Assembly: GCA_000697355.1 (NCBI GenBank)
Contig: JNEN01000784.1
Span: 1 to 64,000, forward strand
Source: Syncephalastrum monosporum B8922
Taxonomy: Eukaryota > Mucoromycota > Mucoromycetes > Mucorales > Syncephalastraceae
DNA: 64,000 nucleotides
Reading direction: 5' to 3'
Shown here: positions 37,526-48,892 of the stretch, piece by piece
Numbering within the stretch: position 1 is the first letter of the stretch
How the letters are laid out: the number at the start of each line of letters is the position of its first letter
Translations under genes and position numbers: made by a program
The notes under the pieces: model-generated
Seen by the model: only the letters and a program-made list of their open reading frames with translations
The model's database searches: none
What the model was told of the DNA's origin: nothing

Positions 37526-38427
37526 TTAATCCTATAAAAATGAATAGTTTTTTTCAGCATCTTACAAAAGAAATATGGCAAAAAGGAACATACCTGTCGG
37601 CCCTTGAGCGATCGCGTAATGATTTTATCCTTGGTGCTAAATAAAGAAGGTGAGTAAGACCATCATACCAAATAGAAAGGATACTTACATGATGTGGACG
37701 ACAGCACCCCATCCGGAAAGGGCATCTCTGTCCTGAGCGTTCAATAAGGCTTGTGAAATGGTCTCAAACAGGTCCTCAGGCTCGAGATCGGGCTCCCAGA
37801 CAGACTCGCACATGCCGTAGAGGTTGGGGCCTGCTGTGCCGCTCACGACAAAGTCTTTGGCAAAGTTGATACATCCAATCAAATCCATCGAGCAGATGAA
37901 CGGCTTGTTGTCCTTGCCGAGACCTGCTACCACCGGCTCAACGAAATACGGACCAAATCTATCAAGGTACATATGGGTACAATGTCACCTCGTTTTCTTT
38001 CTTTTGTCTGTCTTACCGTCGTTCGTATAATGTGGAAGAGACCATGTGTGCAAGCGTTTTCGGCTCAATGTCGCGTTCTTCGCGCATCTTGTACATGTTG
38101 ATTTTGAATCGGAAACGTTCGGCCCTAAGAAAAGACACATGTCAATGACGCAGAGCTACACAGAGCGAACACCGTGCTTCTGCTTACAGAGTCAAGACAT
38201 CGGTGGCAAGTCCAGGCAGACCAATAAAGGACTTCTCAGTGCTCTGAAAGATCTTTTGAAAATCGGTGGAAACCGTCATGAATTGCTGGCCGAGACGTTT
38301 GTCAGCTGCGATCGCGACGCAATCTTTTCCGACCATGGCGACCACCGAGCCGCCGTTATAGTGCATAATAGACTAAGCAGTACACGTTTAGGATATGCTA
38401 TTAATACTGCAGACTGAATTGTACCAT
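37526..38427 (-). CDS. PUP3: 20S proteasome subunit beta-3
   Basis: Non-catalytic beta subunit of the 20S core. The model needs six exons on the minus strand: 38425-38427, 38188-38372, 38017-38124, 37689-37958, 37594-37636 and 37526-37531. They give exactly 204 aa, the normal family length. The start reads [29 protein letters not shown], and the end TRSLKGRQD matches the family terminus. The first coding exon holds only the ATG, and the last holds only the final Asp codon and the stop. Without these two tiny exons the protein would lack its usual ends. Beta-3 identity comes from the N-terminus without a propeptide and the [13 protein letters not shown] and CSMDLIGC blocks. Confidence 0.93.
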
Positions 38428-39179
38428 GGTGACGAGATGTGTGTTTGTATGTGCCTGGAGAGAAGAGTGAAATACGCGTAATGTCGTCTCTTCACCCGCT
38501 TACGTCTTGCCAATTCGAACCCCGTCATCGAGTAGATAGTCCCATTTATTGGATATACGTATTCATGCCTTGAATAGCTACATAAAAAAAAAATACACCC
38601 GGATTTTATTCGAATGAAGAGTAAAGTGACTATAGCTCATCTTCAGGAAAGACAGTCTTTGATCCATCGTGAATGATCCAGGCAAACTGCTCAGAGTGGA
38701 AAGTGCCCTGCTTTTTGGTACATCTCTGCGCCCAAAACGTGTACTTGCATGCGGACAGTGTTTAATAAACAAGTTATTTCATCATAACATACCCATGCTA
38801 TATCAGAAGCGCATCCTAAGTGGTGTATCCTCTGTGCACTACCTCCATTTAATATGCATGTCTGAGTCATCACCAGGAAAGCATGTTTGCTTTCCACAAG
38901 GCCTATCTACCCCATCCAGATTCTGGCATTTGTTCGATGCAGTGTCTATAGCACTCACATATTTATACTAGAGGGTGCTTCTTTTATTTGCTGCATAAAA
39001 GGCCATCAGGAGCAAGACAAAAATACATCTTGACTGCTCTTTTATTATTGATTGTATTGTGCTTCCATGTTAACAGCATGCATACTTTTAAAGAACTATT
39101 ACCACATCGAAATTCGCAGTGGACCTTTGCTTATACCGTCAGCTTGTAGTTCCTTTATTAGCCAATCTTGGTATCCTTT
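38428..39179. other. Intergenic, no gene recognised
   Basis: Start of the second AT-rich island. A 100-codon frame at 38669-38971 has no support from composition or family. Confidence 0.5.
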
Positions 39180-39600
39180 TCTGCAATGTACGGTGCTCAC
39201 ACAAAAACTTTATTATCATCTGCCTGACGGCGTCGACCAGCTTCTCGCGTGGATATTGCATTAAAACGATTGATATTGTAAGCAGGAGAATACAATATCT
39301 CTTTTTAGTTGAGCACTGTTCATCTCAGAACCGACGATCAACTTGCTACTGACCAGTAAACATTAAAGAAGGGATTATTACACCCACACAGCTATTTTTT
39401 TCAGAGCTCTTCCACAATGATTTCTAGTGAATTGAAATTTTACATGAAAGCGTGAGTAGCCGCACAGAATATTTGTTTTATGTCGCTCTCTAACAAAGCG
39501 AGATATTTTTGATATATATTCTGTATCTACCACTCGAAATCTACTTACCCCGTGAACATTTTGTTCCTTGTTCCTGCTGCATTGAGGTTTTGTCGGTGCA
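39180..39600 (+). repeat. Diverged copy of the inverted-repeat element family
   Basis: This stretch aligns by eye with the element at 17455-18180: tatcatctgcctga, tggatattgcatt, gatattgtaagcag, gttcatctcaga, gggattatta and cctgctgcattgagg match in order. A clear right arm is missing, so it is probably a partial copy. Confidence 0.65.
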
Positions 39601-40720
39601 ATTGCATGAACCTGTGTTTCAAGAGCATGAAATTGCAAACATAGCAGCTCCGTCTTTTGGACGGCGGGAGTACTCGAAAAACTCTTCTACACATGCACCC
39701 GTCAATACCGATGGGTGTGCTCGTGCTGTAGGGGGCACAATTACGGAGAATTAAAAGACTCTTTTTTATGAACTAGTATGAGTCAATGTTTTAACACAGA
39801 GATACCAAGAAAAGTTCAGCAAAAAATTGTACTAATCACCTCTGTAAGATATAAGATGGGAAATAGAGTCGGGGTTGTCCATCTTAAATTTTCGAAGCAG
39901 GACTGCCGTCTCTGCTACCTACAGCCTTGCCAATGTCGCTAACGCTATCAATACTCTTGAGAGCTATGGGCCTGGATGGATGTGCCACTACTGCCACAGG
40001 TCATCCCAAGGGGGTTGTGCCCAAGGGGAACTCATGCGCCTCTGTGATCGCCCCTCCCTCTTTCGTACCCGCTAATGCTCCTGCCGCAGAAAAGATGGCG
40101 CAAACCTATTTGGCCTAACCAACTCCGAGAAAGGCCGGTGAACCTCTACTTGGGATAGTGCTGCTGCCTTTTTAGCAGAGAATCGCGTATGCTTTTACCC
40201 TGTCTATCGTCTGGAGTGTTCTGTCTGGCCAATGTCATTCTGTGACGATACCATTCATGAACCTTATACCAAACTTTGACCCGCTAAATTTTACAATCCA
40301 AAATTTTCGATGTACTGTTGACAGCACTATATATATATATATATGATTCTGGAGCTTGCATAGATATGCGTTCTATCAATTATCTCGTATATTCATTGAT
40401 TATTGTATGATACATTACGTAGGTAATGAGTATCGCAGATGATGTATAGCTGTTAAAACTTACTTAGTTTGTCTCCAATCCTGTATTCAAGCAAATCCCA
40501 TGAGATGAATTGCAATACAGCAGTGGTGTGTACAGATTACTGGCTCGGCCCTTCTGGCTATCTCACTCACATACATCCGTTGATCACTTAGCCTTTCAAG
40601 TAGGTCTCCTTTTCTCATGCATATCGGCGTTTTGTATGATCAGTAGGAAAATCCTATTTTGCTTCAGGAGTGCCCGGCCAGGGGTTAGCAAAATTTGGTC
40701 TGGCGAGAAAAAAAAAAAAG
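39601..40720. other. AT-rich island, possible coding relic
   Basis: Between 39933 and 40118 a frame reads GLDGCATTATGHPKGVVPK and ends EKMAQTYLA. It is Ala/Pro-rich and could be a gene relic, but it has no supported start. A TA microsatellite lies at about 40328-40344. Nothing else is seen. Confidence 0.35.
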
Positions 40721-40722
40721 GC

Positions 40723-40730
40723 TATATAAG
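40723..40730 (+). promoter_or_regulatory. TATA box of the Gly/Ser-rich secreted orphan
   Basis: TATATAAG lies 50 bp before the ATG at 40773, directly after an A12 tract. Spacing suits a fungal core promoter. A second TATATAAG at 41451 precedes a 61-codon frame (41480-41665) of doubtful value. Confidence 0.45.
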
Positions 40731-40772
40731 CTGCGTGCTTTCAAGCAGATATCATACCAACTTAAAATTATC

Positions 40773-41139
40773 ATGCGCTCCTCCTTTCTCTTAGCCGCTA
40801 CGGCCGTTATATGTCTTTTCGGTGCAGTTTACGCTCAGCTTGGTTCTGGTGCTCTGTCTGGTTCTGGGGCTGGTGGTGAATCTGGTTCTGGTGCTCAGGC
40901 TGGTTCTGGGTCTGGTATTAGCATTGGTGGCCTTGACTTTGTCCGTCGTGCTGCTGCCGCTGCTGCCGCTGCTGCCGCTGCTGCCGCTCGTGATTTTTAG
41001 TCAATAATTCCCAGGTGTTGGCGGTCCCTAACCCCACACACTCACTTGTCTGATCAGTAGCAGTGGTGGTGGTTCCGGTCGTGGCGGTGGTCTCGATTCC
41101 AAGACTGTCGCTGGTGGGATCAGTGCTGGTGCCCTGTAA
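40773..41139 (+). CDS. Gly/Ser/Ala-rich secreted orphan protein
   Basis: A signal peptide (MRSSFLLAATAVICLFGAVYA) is followed by GSG-type repeats and then a pure alanine run of about 14. Unspliced, the frame stops at 41000 (75 aa). A phase-compatible intron 41000-41057 (weak donor GTCAAT, acceptor gatcag) would extend it with SSGGGSGRGGGLDSK and end GGISAGAL at 41139, giving 102 aa. The extension has the same composition, which favours splicing. The DNA repeats (ggttctgg and gctgctgcc units) suggest growth by slippage. The function is unknown; a structural wall or matrix peptide is possible. Confidence 0.5.
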
Positions 41140-44100
41140 AAAAACATACACCCTGACTACCCGTGAATGACTTTAACATGACCTTTGACACCTCTTTTCT
41201 AAACATCTGTACGAATCACCATCCAATAAATTTCGCGACCCATAAATGCTTGCACTTAATGCGCTCGAGAGTAATAAGTGATTTTGTGGGTGCCAGGTCA
41301 CGGAAGTCTCCGCATGCATATGTAGAAATTTCGTCTACGGCTTTAGATCATGGACATCCTAAGAATGCACGTAAGAGCCTAGTCAGCACATAGAAAGTGG
41401 AGCGCATATGTCTCCGCAAAAATTTAAGATGGTTTCCGGTGCATTGGAAGTATATAAGACGGCACGTTGATTTCTCTTCATGAACATCGATCAGGCAACT
41501 TGTCCCCGCTCAAAACGCTTTCAAACCAGCCACTATCACGTACCGGAAGGTGCGCTTCTCCGTTACCTCGGTTTTTGCCATGCTGCTGACCGTAAAAACA
41601 TCTTTTCTATTGACAGTCTCCGCTCAACATATGTCTACCACTACTCGTATGCAAACTTTCGTTAATTAATCATATTGGCTGCATCCGTCTCCAGGGAAGA
41701 AGGGTGTGTTAGATTGCTATCGAGAAAAGTATAAGGGTCTTTAAGACCTTGTGAAGCTCGCAGAATGCCGAGTGGAACAATATCCCGGGAAACTTGATAG
41801 ATACAGTATGTGATTAAAATTTCGTCGCATAATGTATCATGTCGCTTTCTCCTGCCAATTTCAAAGTTGAGGTAAAGAAGTCGAATGAGGATACATCACC
41901 GCTGCGGAACTGGCTGGCACCTGTATTGCCTGTATTCAAAGGCCATTCTTGGTCGATGTATTGGAGCGGTTCATCGACCTCACTTTTATATATTTATCTA
42001 TTGAGAACCCTGTGGAGCTCCACAACAGCCGTCCATCTTCCGTATGAAGTGCATGTGAATTAGACAGCCTTGCAAACAGTCTTCGTATACGTCGCTTGCG
42101 GACCTATATGCGACACAATGGAGTTGCGAAGCGCAAATACTTGTTTTAACTTGGCATGTCGAAATGTCACTTTTGACTGCTAAGTATAATTACGCTTCGT
42201 ATGTGTATGCAGTGCGATGATACGTGCATACAAAACTATGCATATTTTGCAGAAAACAAAATGAGACAAACAAAGGCGTTTTTCCAGCTTTTGGGACACA
42301 CTGCAAAAGCCCGAACTATATGTCCATACATGTCGAAATTTACGCAAAGAGACGTCGAATGTTCCAAACTCCGCGTACCCTCTTTAATACGCTGCCCAGC
42401 TTTTTATCTGCTGTTGTTGCCATTGATACCAAGGTCCGTAGAAAATCTATCAACAACTAAAAAGGATGTGATTGATCCGAAACAAGGGGCCTGATCTGTT
42501 ACCTCTACAGTACCCGCGCGTAAGATGGATACTTCAGAAGTCGAACAACTTTCAAAGTTTATTCTTTTTTGTAAAAAATGCCCATAATCGTACGCAGCAC
42601 AATATCAGTAGCCGATAAGCTGATAATATAACAAGCTGATCCATTTTTTTTCCCTGATGGAGGTGATCAACTTATCGCGCGGGTACTGTACGCTATGATA
42701 CTCTATGGTATCACACAACAGAGTAACCGGACATAATCGCAGAAATTTTTTTTGCGCAGCCCAGTCGTCATGCATGCTGCACGTTAAGTGAGATGGCGTT
42801 GATAGGCATACCTGTCGTGTCACTCTACTACTACTGCTTCCACTTCGAGGATTGTTCTATTACATAGAGTTTTGCATCTTTGGTATGCATAGAAAGCAAA
42901 GAGGCTATTATTTATAAAGAACGCATGGCGTGTGCCTTATTTATGTTCACACGGAGCGTGCCGGTTTGGACACCCCATAAAAAAAAAGAGAGTTGGCGAG
43001 CCATGATGCAACACGCCTGTCAGTCGAAAGGGTTCCAGGGACCTTTTTTTTTTTCAGTGATGACGAGTTTCTCCGATCGAGGCGTTTTGGACTGTTTCAG
43101 GGACAAAAAAGTAAGGTTCTGCCTTGATGGATATACCCTATACACACGGATGCAGCCTGGTGACATATACCGCACGCGTTTTAGTATGGCTTCCGATCAC
43201 CGCACCCCCTTTATATCTTCATGTCACATCGCCCACCAGCCACGCATGAGCTCTCACGATGACACCGTCCGTTCGTTGTGGGGGGCGGCAGTGAATGTGA
43301 GACGAGAATAAAAATTGACCCTTCCGAAATTATTTATGTAGAGTAGTATAGAGCCAAAAAGGAAGACGCAAGACAGATGATCTGCCATTTGAGAGATTAT
43401 GTGCGAGTGTGTGTGCGCACGACAGCAACATGATACGCAACGGGGACCCGCCCACAGAGGAAAAGGGGAAGGGGTCCGACAGAGAGGATGATGAGCATGT
43501 GACACAACGACCGTCGATTTGCCGTTTACAGTATACAAACAAGGAATGGCTTGTTTCGGCAGTGCCGGACAGGCCCGATCAAGAGAAGAAGCCCTTTCTT
43601 CTTCAATCCTATATCAGGACGTTGCAGCCGAAAACAGTCTAGTACTACCGCAATAATCGCACACAGGCTGGAGTGGACAGGATTGTCGGACCTGGGGGGT
43701 CAGTGCGTCCAGCTGTGGCCGGCAGAACCAAAAGTAATTGCGTAATATAAAAAAAATGTAATGTACCCCACATGGTATCCTAGTATGTAACTCTGTTGTG
43801 ATACAGCTGGTTTATGATTTATTCTCTATGCAAGGAGCTTGTCTGCGTGAGCTCCTATACTATGAGCGGGTGGATGCCTGTGTGTCTCTGTGTTGTATCT
43901 TATTAAGTAAACAGCATGGTGATGGTTGGTCACAGGATGCGTAAAGTGGAAAATAAAAAAAATTCTGAAACGCTTGCAGTGGTAAAGCGTCTGCAAAAAA
44001 AAAAAAAATAGGGTGTATGTGTGGGGATTAGGGGGAGGATTTGGGGGGGGGGGGGGATGTGCGCGGCGCAAGATCAGTCAAGATGGGAAGAGAAATCAAG

Positions 44101-44613
44101 TAGGGAACCCGTTAGAGTAAAGAATATGTGGGGAATGAGGGTGGGTAAATAAGCTATGGGGTAACAACACCAGTTGTAAATTCCATCATGATGTGCATAA
44201 AGCCAACCGGAGTGCCAAAAGTACGATCGCGAGGCACACACACACAGAGTAAGCCAACACGTCCCTCTATGCTGCGCGCCTAAAGGGCGGGCAAAATGTT
44301 ACGTCGTGTGTGGGTGACACGGAATAGAAAAGAAAGTTTGGCTCTACATAAATAAATTACAGTACTCATCTTGCACCCGAAATGCATTTAAGCAAACGGA
44401 CTCGAACCTTCTCCTCTCTTTTTTTTTTTGTTCGTTAGATGCCCATCTTCTCCAACTCTTCTCGTAATCCTTCGTTGTGACCCTTCGCATCTGTTCTTTC
44501 CCTTTTTCCTTTTTGCTCTTCTTTCTGCATTCGGTGATCTGAGTTCTCTCGGTCTCTTATACATATATAATCAGTGATATACATTTCCGCACATACGCAT
44601 ACATATACAGAAC
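41140..44613. other. AT-rich island with weak repeat copy, no gene called
   Basis: 3.5 kb without a supported gene. Bases about 42653-42705 (ctgatggaggtgatcaac and ggtactg) resemble the left arm of the inverted-repeat element, as a fourth, old copy. A run of A lies near 43996 and a run of G near 44045. A 128-codon frame from about 42928 (MACALFMFTRSVPVW) has no family support. The last 200 bp are pyrimidine-rich leader of the zinc-finger gene. Confidence 0.5.
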
Positions 44614-45360
44614 ATGGCGGCTGATCTCACTCTCGGTGTCGATCCACGCGTGGCCCACCAACGGCCGTACAAATGCGATTACTGCTGCAAATCATTCTAC
44701 CGGCTCGAGCACAAGGTACGGCATGTCCGGACCCACACCGGCGAGAAGCCGCACGCGTGCACGTATCCGCACTGTGACAAGCGCTTTGCGCGATCCGACG
44801 AGCTGAGCCGACACATTCGCGTCCATGTGTCGCCCCCGTCCGTGCTGCTCCACCGCAAGCAGAAGCCACGGCGCGTATCCCATTCGCGCTCGCCCGACGA
44901 CGAAGAAGCATATCTTCGGCAGCAGCAGCATTGCTCCATCTTGCGCTTCATGACGCAACCCCTTTCCAGTGCGTCTTCCCCGGCGTCGTCTCCAGAAGGA
45001 AGCTCTCGCTTACCCTCGCCCTCCCCCGTCCGGGACGTCGCACGAAAGCAAGCGGATGCGCGTCTCTACCAGTGTCCTGCGCCGGAATGCTACAAGTCCT
45101 TCTGGCGGCGCGGCCAGCTCACGAGGCACATTGCTAAGTGCCATGGCGTCCGGCTCTCGCAGAGGGACGACCCTGAACAAACGCCCCTGGCACTCTTTTA
45201 TACGCAGAATGACGACACAAGCTCAAGTAGCGGCGACGACCAGCCCAATTCACCTCCACCACCCCCACTGCTTCCTCCCGTTGCGGAACTCTACAAGGAT
45301 GTCCATCGGCACCGTCTGCCTTCGATCCATTGCCTGCTTCCTGCCTCCCATTGTATATAA
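44614..45360 (+). CDS. C2H2 zinc-finger transcription factor, CreA/Mig1-like
   Basis: The intronless frame encodes 248 aa. Two adjacent C2H2 fingers at residues 17-70 ([19 protein letters not shown], then [10 protein letters not shown] and [15 protein letters not shown]) are of the Mig1/CreA type, joined by the canonical TGEKP linker. A third, separate finger ([12 protein letters not shown] to HIAKCH) lies near residues 150-176, which is not part of the usual CreA layout. The rest is Ser/Pro-rich with a polyproline stretch (PPPPPLLPP). Such factors repress alternative-carbon genes through GC-rich sites, but the third finger and small size leave the target open. It could be another two-plus-one finger regulator. 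Confidence 0.85.
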   Translation: MAADLTLGVDPRVAHQRPYKCDYCCKSFYRLEHKVRHVRTHTGEKPHACTYPHCDKRFARSDELSRHIRVHVSPPSVLLHRKQKPRRVSHSRSPDDEEAYLRQQQHCSILRFMTQPLSSASSPASSPEGSSRLPSPSPVRDVARKQADARLYQCPAPECYKSFWRRGQLTRHIAKCHGVRLSQRDDPEQTPLALFYTQNDDTSSSSGDDQPNSPPPPPLLPPVAELYKDVHRHRLPSIHCLLPASHCI

Positions 45361-45721
45361 TATAGCATACGTCGTTTCCCTTGCTACTTTCCATCCTATT
45401 GCTGTTTCCCAATTGCATATGTCCATATCTGACCTCCTTCCTTTTTGTTGCTATCGCCTTGTCTTTGTTTGCCCTATGTACCACAAACAGAAAACACACT
45501 TATACACACACACACACACGCACGTACGTATACAGGCGCGCCGCGGTTTCTCGTTTGTTTCCCTTCGACTTGCGGTGCACGCCTCGCCTGACATACTTCT
45601 ATACACGTGTCATATCATATCATATCATATCGCTTCAACCCAATTATACATACAGATGATACCACCGGGTTCTTTCTATTTTCGGAATTCTTCTTTATTA
45701 TACATAGGGGGCAGAGAGTGT
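45361..45721. other. Convergent 3' spacer with simple repeats
   Basis: 361 bp between the stops of the zinc-finger gene and MRPS5. It holds CA repeats (45506-45520) and a CATAT pentamer tract (45608-45632). No gene seen. Confidence 0.6.
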
Positions 45722-46570
45722 CTATTTAGTGGCACCACCAAAGTAGGTGTTTTGGACATCAGCGAGCTTCTTGCCGCGCATGCGAGCGATATCGACGGGT
45801 TGTCTTTGATCGGTGAGGGCCTCAAAGGTGGCCTTGATGACGTTCATGGGTTTCCTTGAGCCACGGACCTTGCCGGAGAGATCCTTGATGCCGATGCACT
45901 GGGCAATCTCGTGGATATAGTGGTTGGCGCGGCAGCCGAATCCAGGCGGCCGACTTCGCAGCTCGAGGCGGGGGGCGTGGAACTTGTGTGCGATATCCAT
46001 CGCAATGGTGCGGTCGTCGTAGCGTTCAAAGTAGCGCAGGTTTTTGATGGCACGCGAGGTGGCCTTGAAGGTCGCGCGCGACGCTTCCTCGTCCTTGCCC
46101 TCGCCGTAGCCGGCCAGACCGTTGCCGTTGCCCACAACCACCAGCGCATACATCGACGGCTGCTTGCCCTTGCCGTTCATGTTGACGACACGCTTGACCA
46201 CAAGCGCCTTCTTCATGAGGCGAGCCTGCTCCGGCACGGGAAGGGGGGAATCGACAAAGTTGCTCACGGTGTTGAGCGCCACCTCGACGGGGCGGTGGGA
46301 CGGGAAGCGTTTGGGCATGTCCAGGTCTTTGGGATGGCTGTCGTCAAAGTCGAGGATCGAGTCGATTTTGTCGAGCTGTGGTACATGAGCCGGGGTCAGG
46401 CCTGCACGCAGGTGCTGTTTCTTGTCGTTACTTTCCACCGTCGCATACAGACGTCTCGAGGCAGCGGCTGCAAGAAACAATGAGTGAGTTGGCATGTTGG
46501 CGCATGAAGGTGTCTTTGTACCTCCTGGCTGGATGCGCAGGCCAGCAAACGACCGCCGTAATGCCAGCAT
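45722..46570 (-). CDS. MRPS5: Mitochondrial ribosomal protein uS5m
   Basis: Small-subunit protein of the mitochondrial ribosome. The frame is open through 282 codons, but a 54-nt segment (46468-46521) has a GT donor and a ttgcag acceptor. Removing it gives 264 aa and joins an arginine-rich import signal (MLALRRSFAGLRIQPG) to AAASRRLYATVE. The S5 domain is at about residues 120-240: VVNMNGKGKQPSMYALVVVGNG, GYGEGKDEEASRAT and HEIAQCIGIKDL. The C-terminus ends FGGATK. Because the intron is a multiple of three, retention would still give protein. It is divergent from NDUFS8, another mitochondrial gene. Confidence 0.92.
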   Translation of the reverse strand: MLALRRSFAGLRIQPGGTKTPSCANMPTHSLFLAAAASRRLYATVESNDKKQHLRAGLTPAHVPQLDKIDSILDFDDSHPKDLDMPKRFPSHRPVEVALNTVSNFVDSPLPVPEQARLMKKALVVKRVVNMNGKGKQPSMYALVVVGNGNGLAGYGEGKDEEASRATFKATSRAIKNLRYFERYDDRTIAMDIAHKFHAPRLELRSRPPGFGCRANHYIHEIAQCIGIKDLSGKVRGSRKPMNVIKATFEALTDQRQPVDIARMRGKKLADVQNTYFGGATK

Positions 46571-47230
46571 TATGTGTATAAGTATGTGTCTGTGTTAAAA
46601 AAGAGGGCAAGTAACCAAAAGTTGACACTTGGCCCAGGCAAGCCACTGGCCCCCACCTTGGAATTTCACCGTCACACAAGACACCTCTCTCCAAGATTCA
46701 TTCCGCCTCCTGCAACCAATACCTGTCTATCATGCCCATATTCAAAGAAGTCCATGTAGAAGTCTATCTCTCCTTTATTCATTTTTCCCTCTGAATTTTA
46801 GTTTAAGGATATGGGATCTCAGTTGAAGATAAAAGGAGCTGGTTTGCCGTGCCAACTAATCCCACTCAAGGATGGATTCGATTGGCGTGGCCTATATGCT
46901 CTCTCCTCTACTACGCGCAAAAAAAAAATACATGGTTATATCTTCTGGTTAGGTTCCAATGTATGCGCACCTTGTTAGAACCCACCCACTGAGATGACGG
47001 TGGTGTATCTCGCGCGGGGGCAGGATATGGTATTTCTTTCATGGAACACACTCTATAGGAAAGAAGGAGCCTTGCCCGAAAGCCACTCAAAATAAATTTT
47101 GGTGACGTCAACAGCGGGTGGGAGATACACAGACAGAGAGAAAGTCAAGGCCAGTTTGAGGTAGAGCAAGGCGCCTTTCATCGTCCCCCCCGTCTTTAAT
47201 TCTTATCCCCCCCCCCCACTCTCTGCCATA
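46571..47230. promoter_or_regulatory. Divergent intergenic region, MRPS5 / NDUFS8
   Basis: 660 bp between two genes for mitochondrial proteins on opposite strands. It is a candidate shared control region. A C-run of about nine lies at 47210-47218, just before the NDUFS8 start. No gene is seen. Confidence 0.4.
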
Positions 47231-48122
47231 ATGAACTCTCTGAGACTTGCCAGTTCTCTGGCGATGGCACGTGCTACGCCCGCGACCCGTGCTTTCCTTG
47301 CCAGTAAGCTTCATGCTCCCAGGTTCTTGTCTGTACAGGATATCGACCATTGACCGCATGTGTGTGTTCCCGTTAAATAGCCCCGGCAGCGACGGCTCGT
47401 TTCGTGGCTGCGCCCATGCAAGTGGCTCGATTCAGCCACACCCCCATGCGATTGCACGCCTCTCCGGTGGAACCTCAGCACCAGAACATGCAGCCCCATC
47501 GGGAGTACAACCCCAAGGTGCTCGATGTCGCAGCACACACGCTCCTGTTCACGGAAATGATGCGCGGTATGTGGATTGTGCTTGAGCAGTTCTTCCGTGC
47601 GCCCTACACCATCTTTTACCCGTGGGAGAAGGGTCCGCTCTCGCCCCGCTTCCGTGGTGAGCACGCCCTCCGTCGTTACCCCACCGGTGAAGAGCGCTGC
47701 ATTGCCTGCAAACTCTGCGAGGCTATCTGCCCTGCTCAGGCCATCACCATCGAAGCCGAGCCTAGAGAGGACGGTTCGCGCCGCACCACCCGTTACGATA
47801 TCGACATGACCAAGTGCATCTACTGTGGTTTCTGCCAGGAAGCCTGCCCTGGTAAGCATCGGAGGACCTGGTTGGATTTCTATCGATGTGCTTACCTTTA
47901 TCTTACTCTTCTTAGTGGATGCCATTGTCGAGACCGCCAACTACGAATATATCACCGAGACCCACGAGGAGCTTTTGTACAACAAGGAGAAGCTCCTTGC
48001 CAACGGTGACAAGTGGGAAGTCGAGATCCAGAGGTACGCTTTTATTTTATTATGATTTTGATATACGGAATCACTCAAACGCTTTCCATAGAAACCTGCA
48101 GGCCGACCACCCTTACCGCTAG
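47231..48122 (+). CDS. NDUFS8: NADH:ubiquinone oxidoreductase 23-kDa Fe-S subunit (NDUFS8/TYKY)
   Basis: Complex I peripheral-arm subunit carrying iron-sulfur clusters N6a and N6b. Exons 47231-47303, 47381-47851, 47916-48033 and 48092-48122 give 230 aa. A mitochondrial targeting sequence rich in Arg/Ala/Ser leads to [20 protein letters not shown] and [16 protein letters not shown]. Two ferredoxin motifs are complete: [12 protein letters not shown] and [12 protein letters not shown], with the intron right after the second. The end is NLQADHPYR. The presence of this subunit shows a conventional complex I, unlike in budding yeast. Confidence 0.97.
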
Positions 48123-48892
48123 ATCCCATCCACGTGTAGACCCCCACTCTTATATATGTAAAAAAAAGCGACGTTTGTGGAATGACCAACTACTCTTTCG
48201 TTGTTTGCCTGGCCGGACGAACCGAGCGACACACCCCATTGTGCTGCTCACGAATATGCTTTAGTGACTTTAATCTTTTCAAAAGAGAGAAAGAGAGAGC
48301 TCACACTTATCCAGACGCGGTTATCAAGGCGGTGTTCCCACTCTCTGGATAAGCACGCGTCCGTGTGGTTAGTATGGATAGGGCAGTGCATCTACGTGAA
48401 TAGGCTGCAGTGGCGGCGCTTGAACCGAGACGCACAAGACAGTAAGCATGTGTCTCCTTCCTGCGGCTCCACCTTACTTGTAGTGCCTTGGTATTCTTCA
48501 TGTCACTCACGCAACGCTGGCCTTGTCAACGGATAGCGGATATGGAAACCTATGGAAACATAATGCCGTGTGCAAACCCGTCTGCTACCAGACAGTGTGC
48601 ATCCACAGGGAAATCAAAAAATTCTCGACCTTCTTCCACTTCCAATGCTTTAGATAGTAAGACCCATCATGTGCCGATAGGGTTACAGTTTCAGAGAAAC
48701 ACGAGCAGTGGCGTATGGCATGACGCATAATGACTAGATGCCTGTGTCTATGAATGGGTATCTGGATAGGTATCGATGGCTGACAGCCAAGCCACATGAC
48801 GGGATTTATGGGATAGAACTGAGAAGCGCTTATGGGGAGAACAGTAACCGCACCAAGTCCCCAGTCCCACTCTTCTATTCTATTCTTCTTTA
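48123..48892. other. Intergenic, no gene recognised
   Basis: 770 bp spacer. I see no coding frame or repeat that stands out. The end is T/C-rich leader of ARC1. Confidence 0.55.

Noticed and set aside
38505..38530. B-box-like ggttcgaattg on the minus strand
   Set aside because: The last two bases break the consensus and no T-stem or acceptor stem can be drawn.
42880..43311. 143-codon plus-strand open frame
   Set aside because: No ATG at its beginning; from the first ATG the composition is erratic and no family or splice support is seen.
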